Origin: Solirubrobacterales bacterium
Lineage (GTDB): Bacteria > Actinomycetota > Thermoleophilia > Solirubrobacterales > 70-9
NCBI GenBank assembly: GCA_017882505.1
Contig: JADGPJ010000014.1
Coordinates: 1 to 46,026 of the forward strand
Length of the DNA stretch: 46,026 nucleotides
Reading direction: 5' to 3'
The translations under genes and the position numbers were made by a program. Positions 14,283 to 22,064 of the stretch are shown piece after piece. Under the pieces are notes generated by a model. It did no database searches. It saw only the letters and a list, made by a program, of their open reading frames with translations, and was not told where the DNA came from. Every line of letters begins with the position of its first letter. Position 1 is the stretch's first letter.

Positions 14283-15461
14283 ATGGACTTGACGCTGTCG
14301 CCATCGGAGGAGGAGTTCCGCGACGAGGTTCGCACCTGGTTGCTGGAGAACAACCCTGGGCCCGAGCCCGAGGGCGGCCTCGACGAAGTGATGACCTTCC
14401 GCCGCGAGTGGCAGCTGAAGCTGCACGCGGCCGGGTGGGCCGGGATCTCCTGGCCGAAGGAGTACGGCGGCCGCGGCGCGACGATGATCGAGCAGGCGAT
14501 ATTCGTCGGCGAGGCGGCGCGCCAGGAGGCCCCCAGCCCGGCCAACGTGCTCGGCCTGGCGATGGGCGGCCCGGTGGTGATCGCCCATGGCACCGACGAG
14601 CAGAAGCAGCGCTACCTGGAGCCGATCCTGACCGGCGATGAGATCTGGTGCCAGGGCTTCTCCGAGCCCGAGTCCGGCTCCGACCTCGCCTCGCTTAAGA
14701 CCCGCGCGGTCAAGGACGGCGACGAATGGGTGGTCAGCGGCCAGAAGGTCTGGACCACGTTCGCCCAGTACGCGAAGTGGTGCATGCTCGTCGCCCGCAC
14801 CGCCCCCGACGCCCCCAAGCACCAGGGCCTCACCTACTTCCTGATGGACATGGATCAGGAGGGCGTCGAAGCAAAACCGCTGGTCCAGATCACGGGCGAG
14901 GGGGAGTTCAACGAGGTCTTCATGGATGAAGCGCGGATCCCCGAGGAGAACGTCGTCGGCGGCGTCGGCAACGGCTGGGGCGTGGCGATCACGACGCTGA
15001 TGAACGAGCGCGCCGGCCTCGCCTTCGGCGCCATCTCCCAGATCCAGAACAGCCTCGGCCGGCTCGCCAAGCTCGCCAGCGAGGTCCGCACCAACGGCGG
15101 CTCGGCGGCCGACGACGCCTATTACCGCCAGCGGATCGCCCAGCTCCACATCGAGGCCGAGGCGATGCGCCTCAACGCCTATCGCGGCCTGACCAAGACG
15201 ATGCAGTCCGGCATTCCCGGGCCCGAGGGTTCGCTCGGAAAGTGGCAGTGGGCCGACATCAACCAGGGACTGACCGAGCTGGCGCTGGAGATCGAGGGGG
15301 TCTACGCGCCGCTCTCGCGCGGGGCCGAGCAGGCGATCGACAACGGCGCCTGGCAGTACGGCTTCCTGCGTTCGCGCGCCAACTCGATCGAGGGCGGCAC
15401 CACCGACATCCTCAAGAACATCATCGCCGAGCGCGTGCTCGGCCTGCCGAGGCTGCGCTAG
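14283..15461 (+). CDS. Acyl-CoA dehydrogenase, larger partner of an adjacent pair
   Basis: A 392-residue flavoprotein: N-terminal helical domain (SPSEEEFRDEVRTWLLENNP), middle beta domain (WCQGFSEPESGSDLASLKTRA, then WVVSGQKVWTTFAQYA), C-terminal helices ending RANSIEGGTTDILKNIIAERVLG. This C-terminus is like that of actinobacterial FadE proteins acting on steroid or branched acyl-CoA. It catalyses alpha,beta-dehydrogenation with FAD. The next gene, 13 bp downstream, is a second, divergent acyl-CoA dehydrogenase; such side-by-side pairs often form alpha2beta2 enzymes. A TATATG hexamer at 14266-14271 may be the -10. Confidence 0.95.
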   Translation: MDLTLSPSEEEFRDEVRTWLLENNPGPEPEGGLDEVMTFRREWQLKLHAAGWAGISWPKEYGGRGATMIEQAIFVGEAARQEAPSPANVLGLAMGGPVVIAHGTDEQKQRYLEPILTGDEIWCQGFSEPESGSDLASLKTRAVKDGDEWVVSGQKVWTTFAQYAKWCMLVARTAPDAPKHQGLTYFLMDMDQEGVEAKPLVQITGEGEFNEVFMDEARIPEENVVGGVGNGWGVAITTLMNERAGLAFGAISQIQNSLGRLAKLASEVRTNGGSAADDAYYRQRIAQLHIEAEAMRLNAYRGLTKTMQSGIPGPEGSLGKWQWADINQGLTELALEIEGVYAPLSRGAEQAIDNGAWQYGFLRSRANSIEGGTTDILKNIIAERVLGLPRLR

Positions 15462-15474
15462 CGGAATCTGACTC

Positions 15475-16599
15475 ATGTACTTCGATCTCACCGACGAGCA
15501 GCAGGCGATCAAGGCGACCGCGCACGACTTCCTCGCCTCGCGCTTCAAATCCGAGCGGATCCGCGAGCTCGCCGCCAGCGAGGACGGCTTCGACGCCGCC
15601 GGCTGGGGCGAGATGGCCGAGCTCGGCTGGACCGGCCTGGCGCTGCCGGAGGAGTGGGGCGGCCAGGGACTCGGCATCGTCGAGCTCGCCATCCTCTTCG
15701 AGGAGATGGGCTACGCGCTGGCGCCCTCGCCGCTCTTTTCGAGCACGATCGTCGGCCTGGCGCTGACCCTCTGCGGCTCCGACGACCAACGCGACCGCTA
15801 CCTGCGGCCACTCGCCGCCGGCGAGCGCCGCGGCAGCCCGGCGCTCTGGGACGCCGGCTCGCCGGCCAGCCCCGGCGAATTCACGATGGAGGCCAAGGCC
15901 GACGGCGACGGGATCGTCCTCGACGGCGTCAAGACGATGGTCGCCGACGCCGCCAGCGCCGACTTCTTCGTCGTCGCCACCGCCGACGGACGCCGCCACC
16001 TGGTCGAGCGCGACGCCGAGGGCGTCAGCGTCACCGCCGAACCTTCGATCGACCTCACCCGCCGCTTCTCCTCGGTCGGGCTCGACGGCGTCCGCGTCGC
16101 CGCGGCCGACACCCTGCCGGGAGAGGCCGCCGACTACTTCCCGGTCTTCCACCGCCTCTGCGTGGCCCTCGCCGCCGAGTCGACCGGGATCGCCCAGCGG
16201 ACGATGGAGATGGCCGTCGCCTACGCCAAAGACCGGCAGCAGTTCGGCCGGCCGATCGGCGCCTACCAGGCGGTCTCGCACCGCTGCGCGCAGATGCTGC
16301 TGGAGACCGAGAACGCCCGCTCGACCGTCTACGGCGCCGCCTGGGCCGCGGACGCCGAGCCGGAGTCGCTGCCGCTCGCGGCGTCGATGGCGAAGGCCTA
16401 CGCCTCCGACGCCGGCTGGCGGGTGCCGAACGCCTCGATCCAGGTCCACGGCGGCATCGGCTTCACCTGGGAGCACGACCTCCACTTCTTCCTCAAGCGC
16501 GGCCGCGCCAACGCGGCGATCTTCGGCGACGCCAAGTGGCACCGCGAACGGGTCGCGGACGCCGTGCTCGCGCCGGCCCCCGACCCCGCGGCACTCTGA
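15475..16599 (+). CDS. Acyl-CoA dehydrogenase, smaller partner of an adjacent pair
   Basis: A 374-residue member with the domain order of the family (MYFDLTDEQQAIKATAHDFLASRF; WTGLALPEEWGGQGLGIVELAI; AVAYAKDRQQFGRPIGAYQAVSH). Its C-terminus, IQVHGGIGFTWEHDLHFFLKR, is the type seen in the second subunit of mycobacterial heteromeric FadE enzymes. The middle domain is short and lacks the usual EPxAGSD flavin/substrate loop: the segment GERRGSPALWDAG occurs instead. That fits a subunit contributing only part of an active site. It is co-transcribed with the preceding gene and the LLM oxidoreductase 11 bp downstream. Confidence 0.93.
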   Translation: MYFDLTDEQQAIKATAHDFLASRFKSERIRELAASEDGFDAAGWGEMAELGWTGLALPEEWGGQGLGIVELAILFEEMGYALAPSPLFSSTIVGLALTLCGSDDQRDRYLRPLAAGERRGSPALWDAGSPASPGEFTMEAKADGDGIVLDGVKTMVADAASADFFVVATADGRRHLVERDAEGVSVTAEPSIDLTRRFSSVGLDGVRVAAADTLPGEAADYFPVFHRLCVALAAESTGIAQRTMEMAVAYAKDRQQFGRPIGAYQAVSHRCAQMLLETENARSTVYGAAWAADAEPESLPLAASMAKAYASDAGWRVPNASIQVHGGIGFTWEHDLHFFLKRGRANAAIFGDAKWHRERVADAVLAPAPDPAAL

Positions 16600-16610
16600 G
16601 CTCGACCGCG

Positions 16611-17639
16611 ATGAGCGCGCTCGACCGCGTCTCCGTCGCCGCGATCGGCAACTCGGTGGCCGACCTCGAGGCGGAGACGCTGCGAGCCGAGGCCGCTGGC
16701 GTCGAGTGTGTCTGGGCGCCGGAGCTGTTCCGCAGCGCCGTCACCCAGGCCTCCTACCTGGCGGCGAAGACCGAGAAGATCGACGTCGCCACCGGCATCG
16801 TCTGGGCCTTCACCCGAAGCCCCTTCATCCACGCGATCACCGCGCTCGACATCGACGAGATGTCCGGCGGCCGCTTCCGCTTCGGGATGGGGGCGGGGGT
16901 CAAACGCCTGAACGAAACCTGGCACAACGCCAACTACGGCAAACCGGCGCCGCACCTGCGCGAGGCGATCGAGGCGACGCGCCTGATCATGCGCCAGGCC
17001 AGCGCCGGCGAGCCGATCCGCTACGAGGGCGAGTACTACGACATCGACATCAAGGGCTGGGTGCGCCCGCACCAGGCGCCGCGAGAAGCCGTTCCGATCT
17101 ACACCGCTGCGGTGCAGGGGGGGATGGCGCGGATGGCCGGCGACGTCGCCGACGGGCTGATCGGCCACCCGATCCAGAGCCTGCGCTGGATCGACGAGGT
17201 CGTCGTCGACGCCTTCGAGGCCGGCCTGCGCCGCTCGGGCCGCGAGCGCAAGGACTTCGACTACCTGCCGACCGTCTGCTGCGCGATCGACGACGACGAG
17301 GGCCGGGCGATCGAGATGGCCCGTCGCACGATCTCCTTCTACGCGACCGTCAAGACCTACATGCCTCTCTGGGAGATGCACGGCTTCGCCGACAACGCCG
17401 TCGCCGCCGGCGACGCCTTCCGTCGCGGCGACCTCGCCGCCGTGCCGGCGGCGATCAGCGACGAGATGGTCGAGACCTACTGCGCGGCGGGGCCGCTCGA
17501 CAAGGTCCGGGCCAGGGTGGAGGCCACCGCCGAGCGCGCCGACGGCCTCTTCCTCACCCCGCCGACCTACTTCATCTCGGCCGAGGAGCTGGGCGAGTTC
17601 CAGGGCCGGATCATCGACGCCTTCGGCCCCACCGCCTGA
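16611..17639 (+). CDS. LLM-class (F420-type) oxidoreductase
   Basis: A 342-residue luciferase-like monooxygenase-fold protein starting at ATG 16611. Typical features are EAETLRAEAAGVECVWAPELF, DVATGIVWAFTRSPFIHA, GRFRFGMGAGVKRLNE, and IYTAAVQGGMARMAGDVADG near the middle. In this class the cofactor is F420 or FMN; actinobacterial members next to acyl-CoA dehydrogenases usually use F420, which is inferred, not seen. It ends the run of acyl-CoA genes 14283-17639 and may act on the same substrate chain. Its TGA overlaps a possible CTG start of the next gene. Confidence 0.9.
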   Translation: MSALDRVSVAAIGNSVADLEAETLRAEAAGVECVWAPELFRSAVTQASYLAAKTEKIDVATGIVWAFTRSPFIHAITALDIDEMSGGRFRFGMGAGVKRLNETWHNANYGKPAPHLREAIEATRLIMRQASAGEPIRYEGEYYDIDIKGWVRPHQAPREAVPIYTAAVQGGMARMAGDVADGLIGHPIQSLRWIDEVVVDAFEAGLRRSGRERKDFDYLPTVCCAIDDDEGRAIEMARRTISFYATVKTYMPLWEMHGFADNAVAAGDAFRRGDLAAVPAAISDEMVETYCAAGPLDKVRARVEATAERADGLFLTPPTYFISAEELGEFQGRIIDAFGPTA

Positions 17640-17917
17640 CCGCGCCGCCGGAATCCCGGCAGCTCGAGGTCCTCGACCGCGTGGGCGAGATCCCGGAGGG
17701 GTTCGTCCGCACCTACGGCGACGTCTCGCCGGGTGCGCCCCGCTTCGCCGGCTCGGTCCTCTTCGGCGTCGACGAGCCGGACCTGCCGTGGTGGCGGGTC
17801 GTCCGCGCCGACGGCTCCCTCGCCAAGGGCGCCCGTCAGCGCCGGCTGCTGGTCGCCGAGGGCGTGCCGTTCCGCGGCGAGAGGGTCGACATGAGCGTCG
17901 CCCGGATCAGCGCCTGA
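17636..17917 (+). CDS. Alkyltransferase-like protein (MGMT-fold, ATL)
   Basis: A protein of 93 residues if it starts at CTG 17636, or 78 from GTG 17681. The C-terminal domain fold of O6-alkylguanine-DNA alkyltransferase is recognisable: LEVLDRVGEIPEGFVRTYGDVS (DNA-binding helix and arginine region), then LPWWRVVRADGSL. The alkyl-accepting PCHRV motif is PWWRV, so there is no reactive Cys. ATL proteins bind O6-alkylguanine and hand it to nucleotide excision repair. GTG 17681 would cut the first helix, so the CTG overlapping the upstream TGA is favoured. An ATG start is absent, which is unusual. Confidence 0.8.
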   Translation: MTAPPESRQLEVLDRVGEIPEGFVRTYGDVSPGAPRFAGSVLFGVDEPDLPWWRVVRADGSLAKGARQRRLLVAEGVPFRGERVDMSVARISA

Positions 17918-17928
17918 ATCCGGATCGG

Positions 17929-17957
17929 CCCGGCGCGCGCATCGGTGGCGCGCCGGG
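17929..17957. terminator. Bidirectional hairpin between convergent genes
   Basis: CCCGGCGCGC (17929-17938) and GCGCGCCGGG (17948-17957) form a perfect 10-bp stem with a 9-nt loop between the convergent ATL gene and the minus-strand secreted-protein gene. There is no T-tract. Confidence 0.6.
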
Positions 17958-17969
17958 AGTGCGTTCCGA

Positions 17970-18494
17970 CTACGGACAGACGACGATCAGGTGGAAGTCG
18001 GCGTCTTCGTTGGCACCGGCTTTGTCCCTGGTGTGGACTTCGACCGCGTTCGGGTTGGCGGGCGAGATGTTCGTCTGCGCGTAGCCCGAGCTGGGCACCG
18101 TCGTGCCGGCGTTGTTGCGCGCGGCGATGTTCGCGCAGCCCGAGACGTTGACCGGGAAGATCACGTTGACGGCTCCGCCACCCTCGGCCGCGGTGATGCC
18201 GGCGTCGCTGGCCCGGGCGAGCGTGGCGTTGCCGGGACTCGCGGGGTTGTTGACGACGGCCCAGTAGGTGTGCGCGGCGCGCTTGGCCGAGGGTACGACG
18301 CCGAGCTTGTTGACGTTGATCTGGTAGCCGGTAAGCGTCTTCTGCTTCAGCTTTCCGCCGCCGATCGACTGCTTCTGAATCGAGCCGCCGTTGATCGACT
18401 GCGCCGCGTAGGCGGTGCCGCCGAGGGCGACGACGAGGGCGAGAATCGCGACGACCATCGATGCCGACGGACGCCTGTTCTTGAGGGTGCTCAT
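17970..18494 (-). CDS. Secreted protein of the Thermoleophilia 'GGTAYA' type
   Basis: A 174-residue exported protein. The N-terminus MSTLKNRRPSASMVV leads into a hydrophobic signal ending ALGGTAYAA, a recurrent N-terminus in Thermoleophilia genomes. A short repeat-like linker follows with alternating Gly/Ser/Lys/Gln (SINGGSIQKQSIGGGKLKQKTLTGYQI). The C-terminal domain (about residues 70-174) is beta-rich with two Cys (VSGCANI, LIVVCP) that could form a disulphide. GGAAGGGAG lies just before ATG 18494. Function unknown; probably a cell-surface or extracellular protein. Confidence 0.85.
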   Translation of the reverse strand: MSTLKNRRPSASMVVAILALVVALGGTAYAAQSINGGSIQKQSIGGGKLKQKTLTGYQINVNKLGVVPSAKRAAHTYWAVVNNPASPGNATLARASDAGITAAEGGGAVNVIFPVNVSGCANIAARNNAGTTVPSSGYAQTNISPANPNAVEVHTRDKAGANEDADFHLIVVCP

Positions 18495-18621
18495 CTGGAC
18501 TCCCTTCCAGTTGGGGCTGTCTGGGACCTACCCCCAGGGTGAGCGCGCAATCCGGTCGCTTCGCTGCGGGGTAGTCGAAACCAGGTAAACCCGGGGAGGG
18601 AGGAAAGATGCGCGGCGGGGC

Positions 18622-19824
18622 TCACTCGCCGCCGAAGAAGGCCAGGCGCGCCAGGTGGACGAGCCGGCCGGCGGCGGCCCCGAGGCGATGGATCAGGCCT
18701 TGGAGCCCGGTGCTGGGCCCGAAGAGGGAGAGCTGTGCGGTCGTCGGGCGGCCCTGCCCGTCGACGACCGCGAGGGAGACGTCGTAGTGCTTCTGGGGCT
18801 CGAGCTCGATCCGGCTCTGGAGGCTGCCCAGGACCACGGTCCTGAGGCCGAAGCGAAAGGTGTGGGGTGGGACGTCGGGCTCGTCCTCGGAGTTGACGGT
18901 TGCGACCAGCCGCCGCGGCGGTTCGGGCATCTTCGAAAAGTCGAACTCCAACAGCAGGCGGTTGCGCCGCCGCCGCGCCCACAGCTTCGGTTCGTCCGGA
19001 CGGGGCGCGCCCGGTGGGGTCACCGCTTCCTTCTCCAGCAGCTTCTCCGGCTCGTCCCACTGCTCGTGCCGGCACGGTCCGCCGGGCCCCTTGGCACCGG
19101 CCCTGGCGCCGCCCCAGAAGCCGGGCCACTCGAGCCACCTCGGCGGCTCGTCGCCGACGATCTCCAGCCGTGGCTCGACCTTCGGGTGGCGCTTGCCGTC
19201 GGTGACGTCGTAGAAGGCGGTCGGGTGGTAGCCGGCGGTGAAGAACGACGCGTGAGAGCCACGGCCGACATAGACGACGGGCCGCCCCTCATCCTTCTCC
19301 ACGTCGGCCCAGGAGCGGACCTCACAGAAGGCATGCTGGGCGTAGACGGCGATTTCCGGCTCCGACCCGCCCCCCTCCAGCCGCAGCTGGACCATCTCCC
19401 AGTCGCCTTCGTGGACATCGATCCCCCAGGCCAGCTGGTAGTCGTTGAGGAAGTAGAAGAACCAGTACTGGAGCCAGAGCCGGCCATGCGAGCGGACCGC
19501 TCGCCCGTAGACGACGTTGCGGAACTCGGGGTGCGCGCGCCTCAGCGCAACGTACTGCTCGCCGTAGTCGTCCTGCTCGGATTCGATCAGGTCACCCTCC
19601 TCGACCTGATTGCCGTCGGCGTATCTCTCCTTGCCGAGGAGGTCGAGCGAGAGCTCGTGGCCAGCGCCGATCCTCACCGCTTCGCCGCCCGCCCGGCGCA
19701 GCTTGTTGTGGGGGTTGCCGGTCCACTCCCCGGCGGAGTCGGCGAAGTAGGACTCGAGTGAGTCGTAGCGCATGCGCGGCTGGAAGCGCCCGAGCAGATC
19801 CGCGGCGGCTTTCGTCGCGGCCAT
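18622..19824 (-). CDS. Vps62-like protein of unknown function
   Basis: A 400-residue soluble protein. The region LQYWFFYFLNDYQLAWGIDVHEGDWEMVQLRL and, further on, PVVYVGRGSHASFFTAG match what I know of Vps62/DUF946-type domains, where the conserved HEGDWE and GSHAS motifs stand out. The C-terminal 130 residues are beta-rich and Arg/Glu-rich. ATG 19824 overlaps the dipeptidase stop as TGATG; a TTG one codon upstream is the other option. Co-transcription with the M19 dipeptidase is therefore likely. The biochemical role is unknown. Confidence 0.75.
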   Translation of the reverse strand: MAATKAAADLLGRFQPRMRYDSLESYFADSAGEWTGNPHNKLRRAGGEAVRIGAGHELSLDLLGKERYADGNQVEEGDLIESEQDDYGEQYVALRRAHPEFRNVVYGRAVRSHGRLWLQYWFFYFLNDYQLAWGIDVHEGDWEMVQLRLEGGGSEPEIAVYAQHAFCEVRSWADVEKDEGRPVVYVGRGSHASFFTAGYHPTAFYDVTDGKRHPKVEPRLEIVGDEPPRWLEWPGFWGGARAGAKGPGGPCRHEQWDEPEKLLEKEAVTPPGAPRPDEPKLWARRRRNRLLLEFDFSKMPEPPRRLVATVNSEDEPDVPPHTFRFGLRTVVLGSLQSRIELEPQKHYDVSLAVVDGQGRPTTAQLSLFGPSTGLQGLIHRLGAAAGRLVHLARLAFFGGE

Positions 19825-21032
19825 CAAGCGCCCTCCGGAGCGCCGCGCCAGTAGCCGGACAGCAGGCGCAGCGCGTTCCCGGAGCAGATCCGCTCGCCGT
19901 CCTCGAGCCCGTAGCGCGACTTCAGGGCGCGCTCGAGTCGGCTCATGTCGCGCATGTCCTCCAAACCCGGGAGCGTCGGCTTGATGAAGCCGTCGAGGTC
20001 GGAGCCGATGCCGGTGTGGTCATGGGATCCGAGGATCGCGTGGATCCGGTCGACGTGCTTGCAGAGCGTCTCGACCGACGCCTCGAAGCGACTCTTCCTG
20101 GTCAACCGTGGCCTGCGCCTTGCGCTTGGCTGAGCTGGGAATTCGTCCTCGATCTGGTGTCTGGCGAAGATCAGCCCGATCACTCCGCCACGCTTGCCGA
20201 TCCGTTCGACCGTCGCGGTGTCCAGCATGTATTCCTGTCTGCCGAACCGGTAACCGGCGTGGGTGGCGAGAACCGGGACAGTGCCCTCGGGATCGAGGTC
20301 GTCGAGCAGGGCGAAGGTGTCCTCGATCGAGTGCCCGCTCATGTGGGAGACGTCGATCAGCACCCGCCTGTCGACCATCGCCCGGACGGCCGCTCGGCCC
20401 AGCGCCGAGAGCCCCTCGTCAGGTTGGGGGAGCAAGTGACGGTACTCGTCGTCGGTCATGAACGGGAGCGCGGGAGCGTCGGTGGCGACGTCCCTCCAGA
20501 TCAGGTGCGCCAGGGTGATGTAGGCGACGCCGCGGTCTGCCAGTAGGCCAACCGCGGCACTCACGGCATCCGGGGTGGGACCGAGGTGAAAGCCGCCCTC
20601 CACGCAATGGACCAGGCCGACCTTGCCGCTCTTGATCGTCGAGCTGAGCCGATCCGAGCGGGTCACCACGAGGGCGTCCCCCGGGTGAGCTTGCGTTACG
20701 TGTTCCTCGACCGTCGCCAGCTGGCGCTCCAGCGCCTCGATGTAGGCCGCCCCCGGCTTCGCCCCTCCGAGTACGTCGACCTCGTCGAAGAACGAGTAGA
20801 GGACGGAGAGCGCCACCCCGACGCCGCCCTCCCGCATGTAGGCGATCCTGACCCGCGGGCCCGAGAAGAAGGAGCGGTAGTTCTTGACGCGGCTGGCGAG
20901 CCCGATCAGCGTTGCGAAGACTCGGTCGCGCCAGTGGAGGCGGTCCCGGTGTGACATCAGCAGCCGCCACACGCTCAACCTCTTCCGGCCGATGACGTGC
21001 ATCGGATAGTGAGCGTGGAGGTCGATGATCAT
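19824..21032 (-). CDS. Membrane dipeptidase family (peptidase M19) metalloenzyme
   Basis: A 402-residue amidohydrolase-fold protein. The metal ligands expected in M19 are visible: DLHAHYP at the N-terminus, LVHCVEGGFHLG (bridging Glu), IDVSHMSGHS (His), ATHAGYR (His) and GIGSDLDGF (Asp). The substrate is usually a dipeptide or beta-lactam-like amide. Start ATG 21032 is preferred over GTG 21050 because TAATGA lies 7 nt upstream, consistent with a leaderless message. An unusual Arg/Lys-rich insertion (SARRRPRLTRKSR) lies at about residue 285. Downstream, the gene overlaps the Vps62-like gene. Confidence 0.9.
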   Translation of the reverse strand: MIIDLHAHYPMHVIGRKRLSVWRLLMSHRDRLHWRDRVFATLIGLASRVKNYRSFFSGPRVRIAYMREGGVGVALSVLYSFFDEVDVLGGAKPGAAYIEALERQLATVEEHVTQAHPGDALVVTRSDRLSSTIKSGKVGLVHCVEGGFHLGPTPDAVSAAVGLLADRGVAYITLAHLIWRDVATDAPALPFMTDDEYRHLLPQPDEGLSALGRAAVRAMVDRRVLIDVSHMSGHSIEDTFALLDDLDPEGTVPVLATHAGYRFGRQEYMLDTATVERIGKRGGVIGLIFARHQIEDEFPAQPSARRRPRLTRKSRFEASVETLCKHVDRIHAILGSHDHTGIGSDLDGFIKPTLPGLEDMRDMSRLERALKSRYGLEDGERICSGNALRLLSGYWRGAPEGA

Positions 21033-21039
21033 CCGAGGC

Positions 21040-21045
21040 TCATTA
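21040..21045 (-). promoter_or_regulatory. -10-like hexamer TAATGA, dipeptidase gene
   Basis: On the minus strand TAATGA lies 7 nt before ATG 21032 and no Shine-Dalgarno is present. The last base departs from TANNNT. Confidence 0.35.
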
Positions 21046-21150
21046 CACACCAGGTCTCGAGGTCGGGCAAGAACACCCGACTGCCTATCGGTCGAGTCGG
21101 CGAGGACGACCGCAACGGAGAGGGACGCCAGGCGTCCGTGGGGCCCGAGC

Positions 21151-21819
21151 CTAAGCGGGCAGCGCGGCGGCGAAGCGCTCGAAGGCGGCGATGTCGGTCA
21201 CCGCCGGACCGTGACCGGGGAGGATCAGCGACGGCTCGAGGTCGGCGAGCTTGCGGATCGAGCGCCGGTTCTCGGCCGGGTCGTAGGTGAAGATCGGCGG
21301 CGGCTCCCTGATCCCGGGCAGACCGGTCGCGTAGCTCATGTTGCGGATCACGTCGCCGCAGATCGCCACCCGGTCGGACTCGCGGAAGAAGATCACCTCG
21401 CCGCGGGCATGGCCCGGGGCGAGGACGACGCGGAAGCCGGCGACCTCGTCGCCCTCGGTCAGGACCCGGTCGACCTTGTAGGGAGGGCCCTGCCAGATCT
21501 TGCGGATCATCGTGTTGACCGGGTTGCCCGGCGCCGCCTCCTGCATCGGGCGCTTGCCTTCCATTGCCTCGACGTCGTCGGCGTGGCAGGCGAGCGGGAC
21601 GCCGCGCGCTTCGCAGAGGTCCTTGGCGACGCCCTGGTGGTCGGGGTGGGCGTGGGTCAGCGCCAGCAACGAGATCTCGACCCCCTCGAGCTCGGCGAAG
21701 ATCCGCCGCCGGTCCCAGCGCCTGCCGGCGTCGATCAGGACGTCCTCGGCGAGGTAGACGTTGATGCTGGGAGCCGGGAGCTCCTTCAGCCGCCAGACCC
21801 CGGGAGCGAGGTACTTCAA
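21151..21819 (-). CDS. MBL-fold metallo-hydrolase
   Basis: A 222-residue metallo-beta-lactamase-fold hydrolase. The metal motif THAHPDHQG is at about residues 55-63, followed by LAPGHARGEVIF (His), CGDVIRNM (Asp) and LPGHGPAV (His), giving the full di-zinc set. The start is TTG 21819, overlapping the upstream TGA as TTGA. It is the third gene of a coupled operon behind a CWB2-like surface protein and a small protein. Substrate unknown; thioesters or lactones are common for this group. Confidence 0.9.
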   Translation of the reverse strand: MKYLAPGVWRLKELPAPSINVYLAEDVLIDAGRRWDRRRIFAELEGVEISLLALTHAHPDHQGVAKDLCEARGVPLACHADDVEAMEGKRPMQEAAPGNPVNTMIRKIWQGPPYKVDRVLTEGDEVAGFRVVLAPGHARGEVIFFRESDRVAICGDVIRNMSYATGLPGIREPPPIFTYDPAENRRSIRKLADLEPSLILPGHGPAVTDIAAFERFAAALPA

Positions 21820-22064
21820 TGCCCGATGCCCAGGGTGCCGCGGGGGTCGCCGCTGTGCTCGGCCAGCTCCTCCAGGCGGGCGATCTTCCCTTCGCCTTCG
21901 AGCCGGGCCGGGTGCTCCGCGGGCAGCGGCTCGATCAGGCGGCGGATCCGGTTGCGGACCTGGAGCGCGAAGTGGGGGGTGGAGGCGCCGGCGAGGGCGC
22001 GGATGTCCTCGGCGGTGACCTCGTGGGCCTCGCCGAGCAGGGCGGGGGTCTCGGATTCGCTCAC
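21816..22064 (-). CDS. Small acidic protein of unknown function
   Basis: An 82-residue protein beginning with GTG 22064, which overlaps the upstream stop as GTGA; its own TGA overlaps the TTG of the MBL hydrolase. The sequence TPALLGEAHEVTAEDIRALAG and FALQVRNRIRRLIEPLP suggests a compact helical protein. The end ...SGDPRGTLGIGH is Gly-rich. No family recognised. Tight overlap on both sides argues that it is real. Confidence 0.8.
   Translation of the reverse strand: MSESETPALLGEAHEVTAEDIRALAGASTPHFALQVRNRIRRLIEPLPAEHPARLEGEGKIARLEELAEHSGDPRGTLGIGH

Noticed and set aside
21046-21150. Possible tRNA or small RNA in the gap before the dipeptidase gene
   Set aside because: I tried to fold either strand into a cloverleaf and found no matching acceptor and T-arm; no hairpin plus T-tract is present either.
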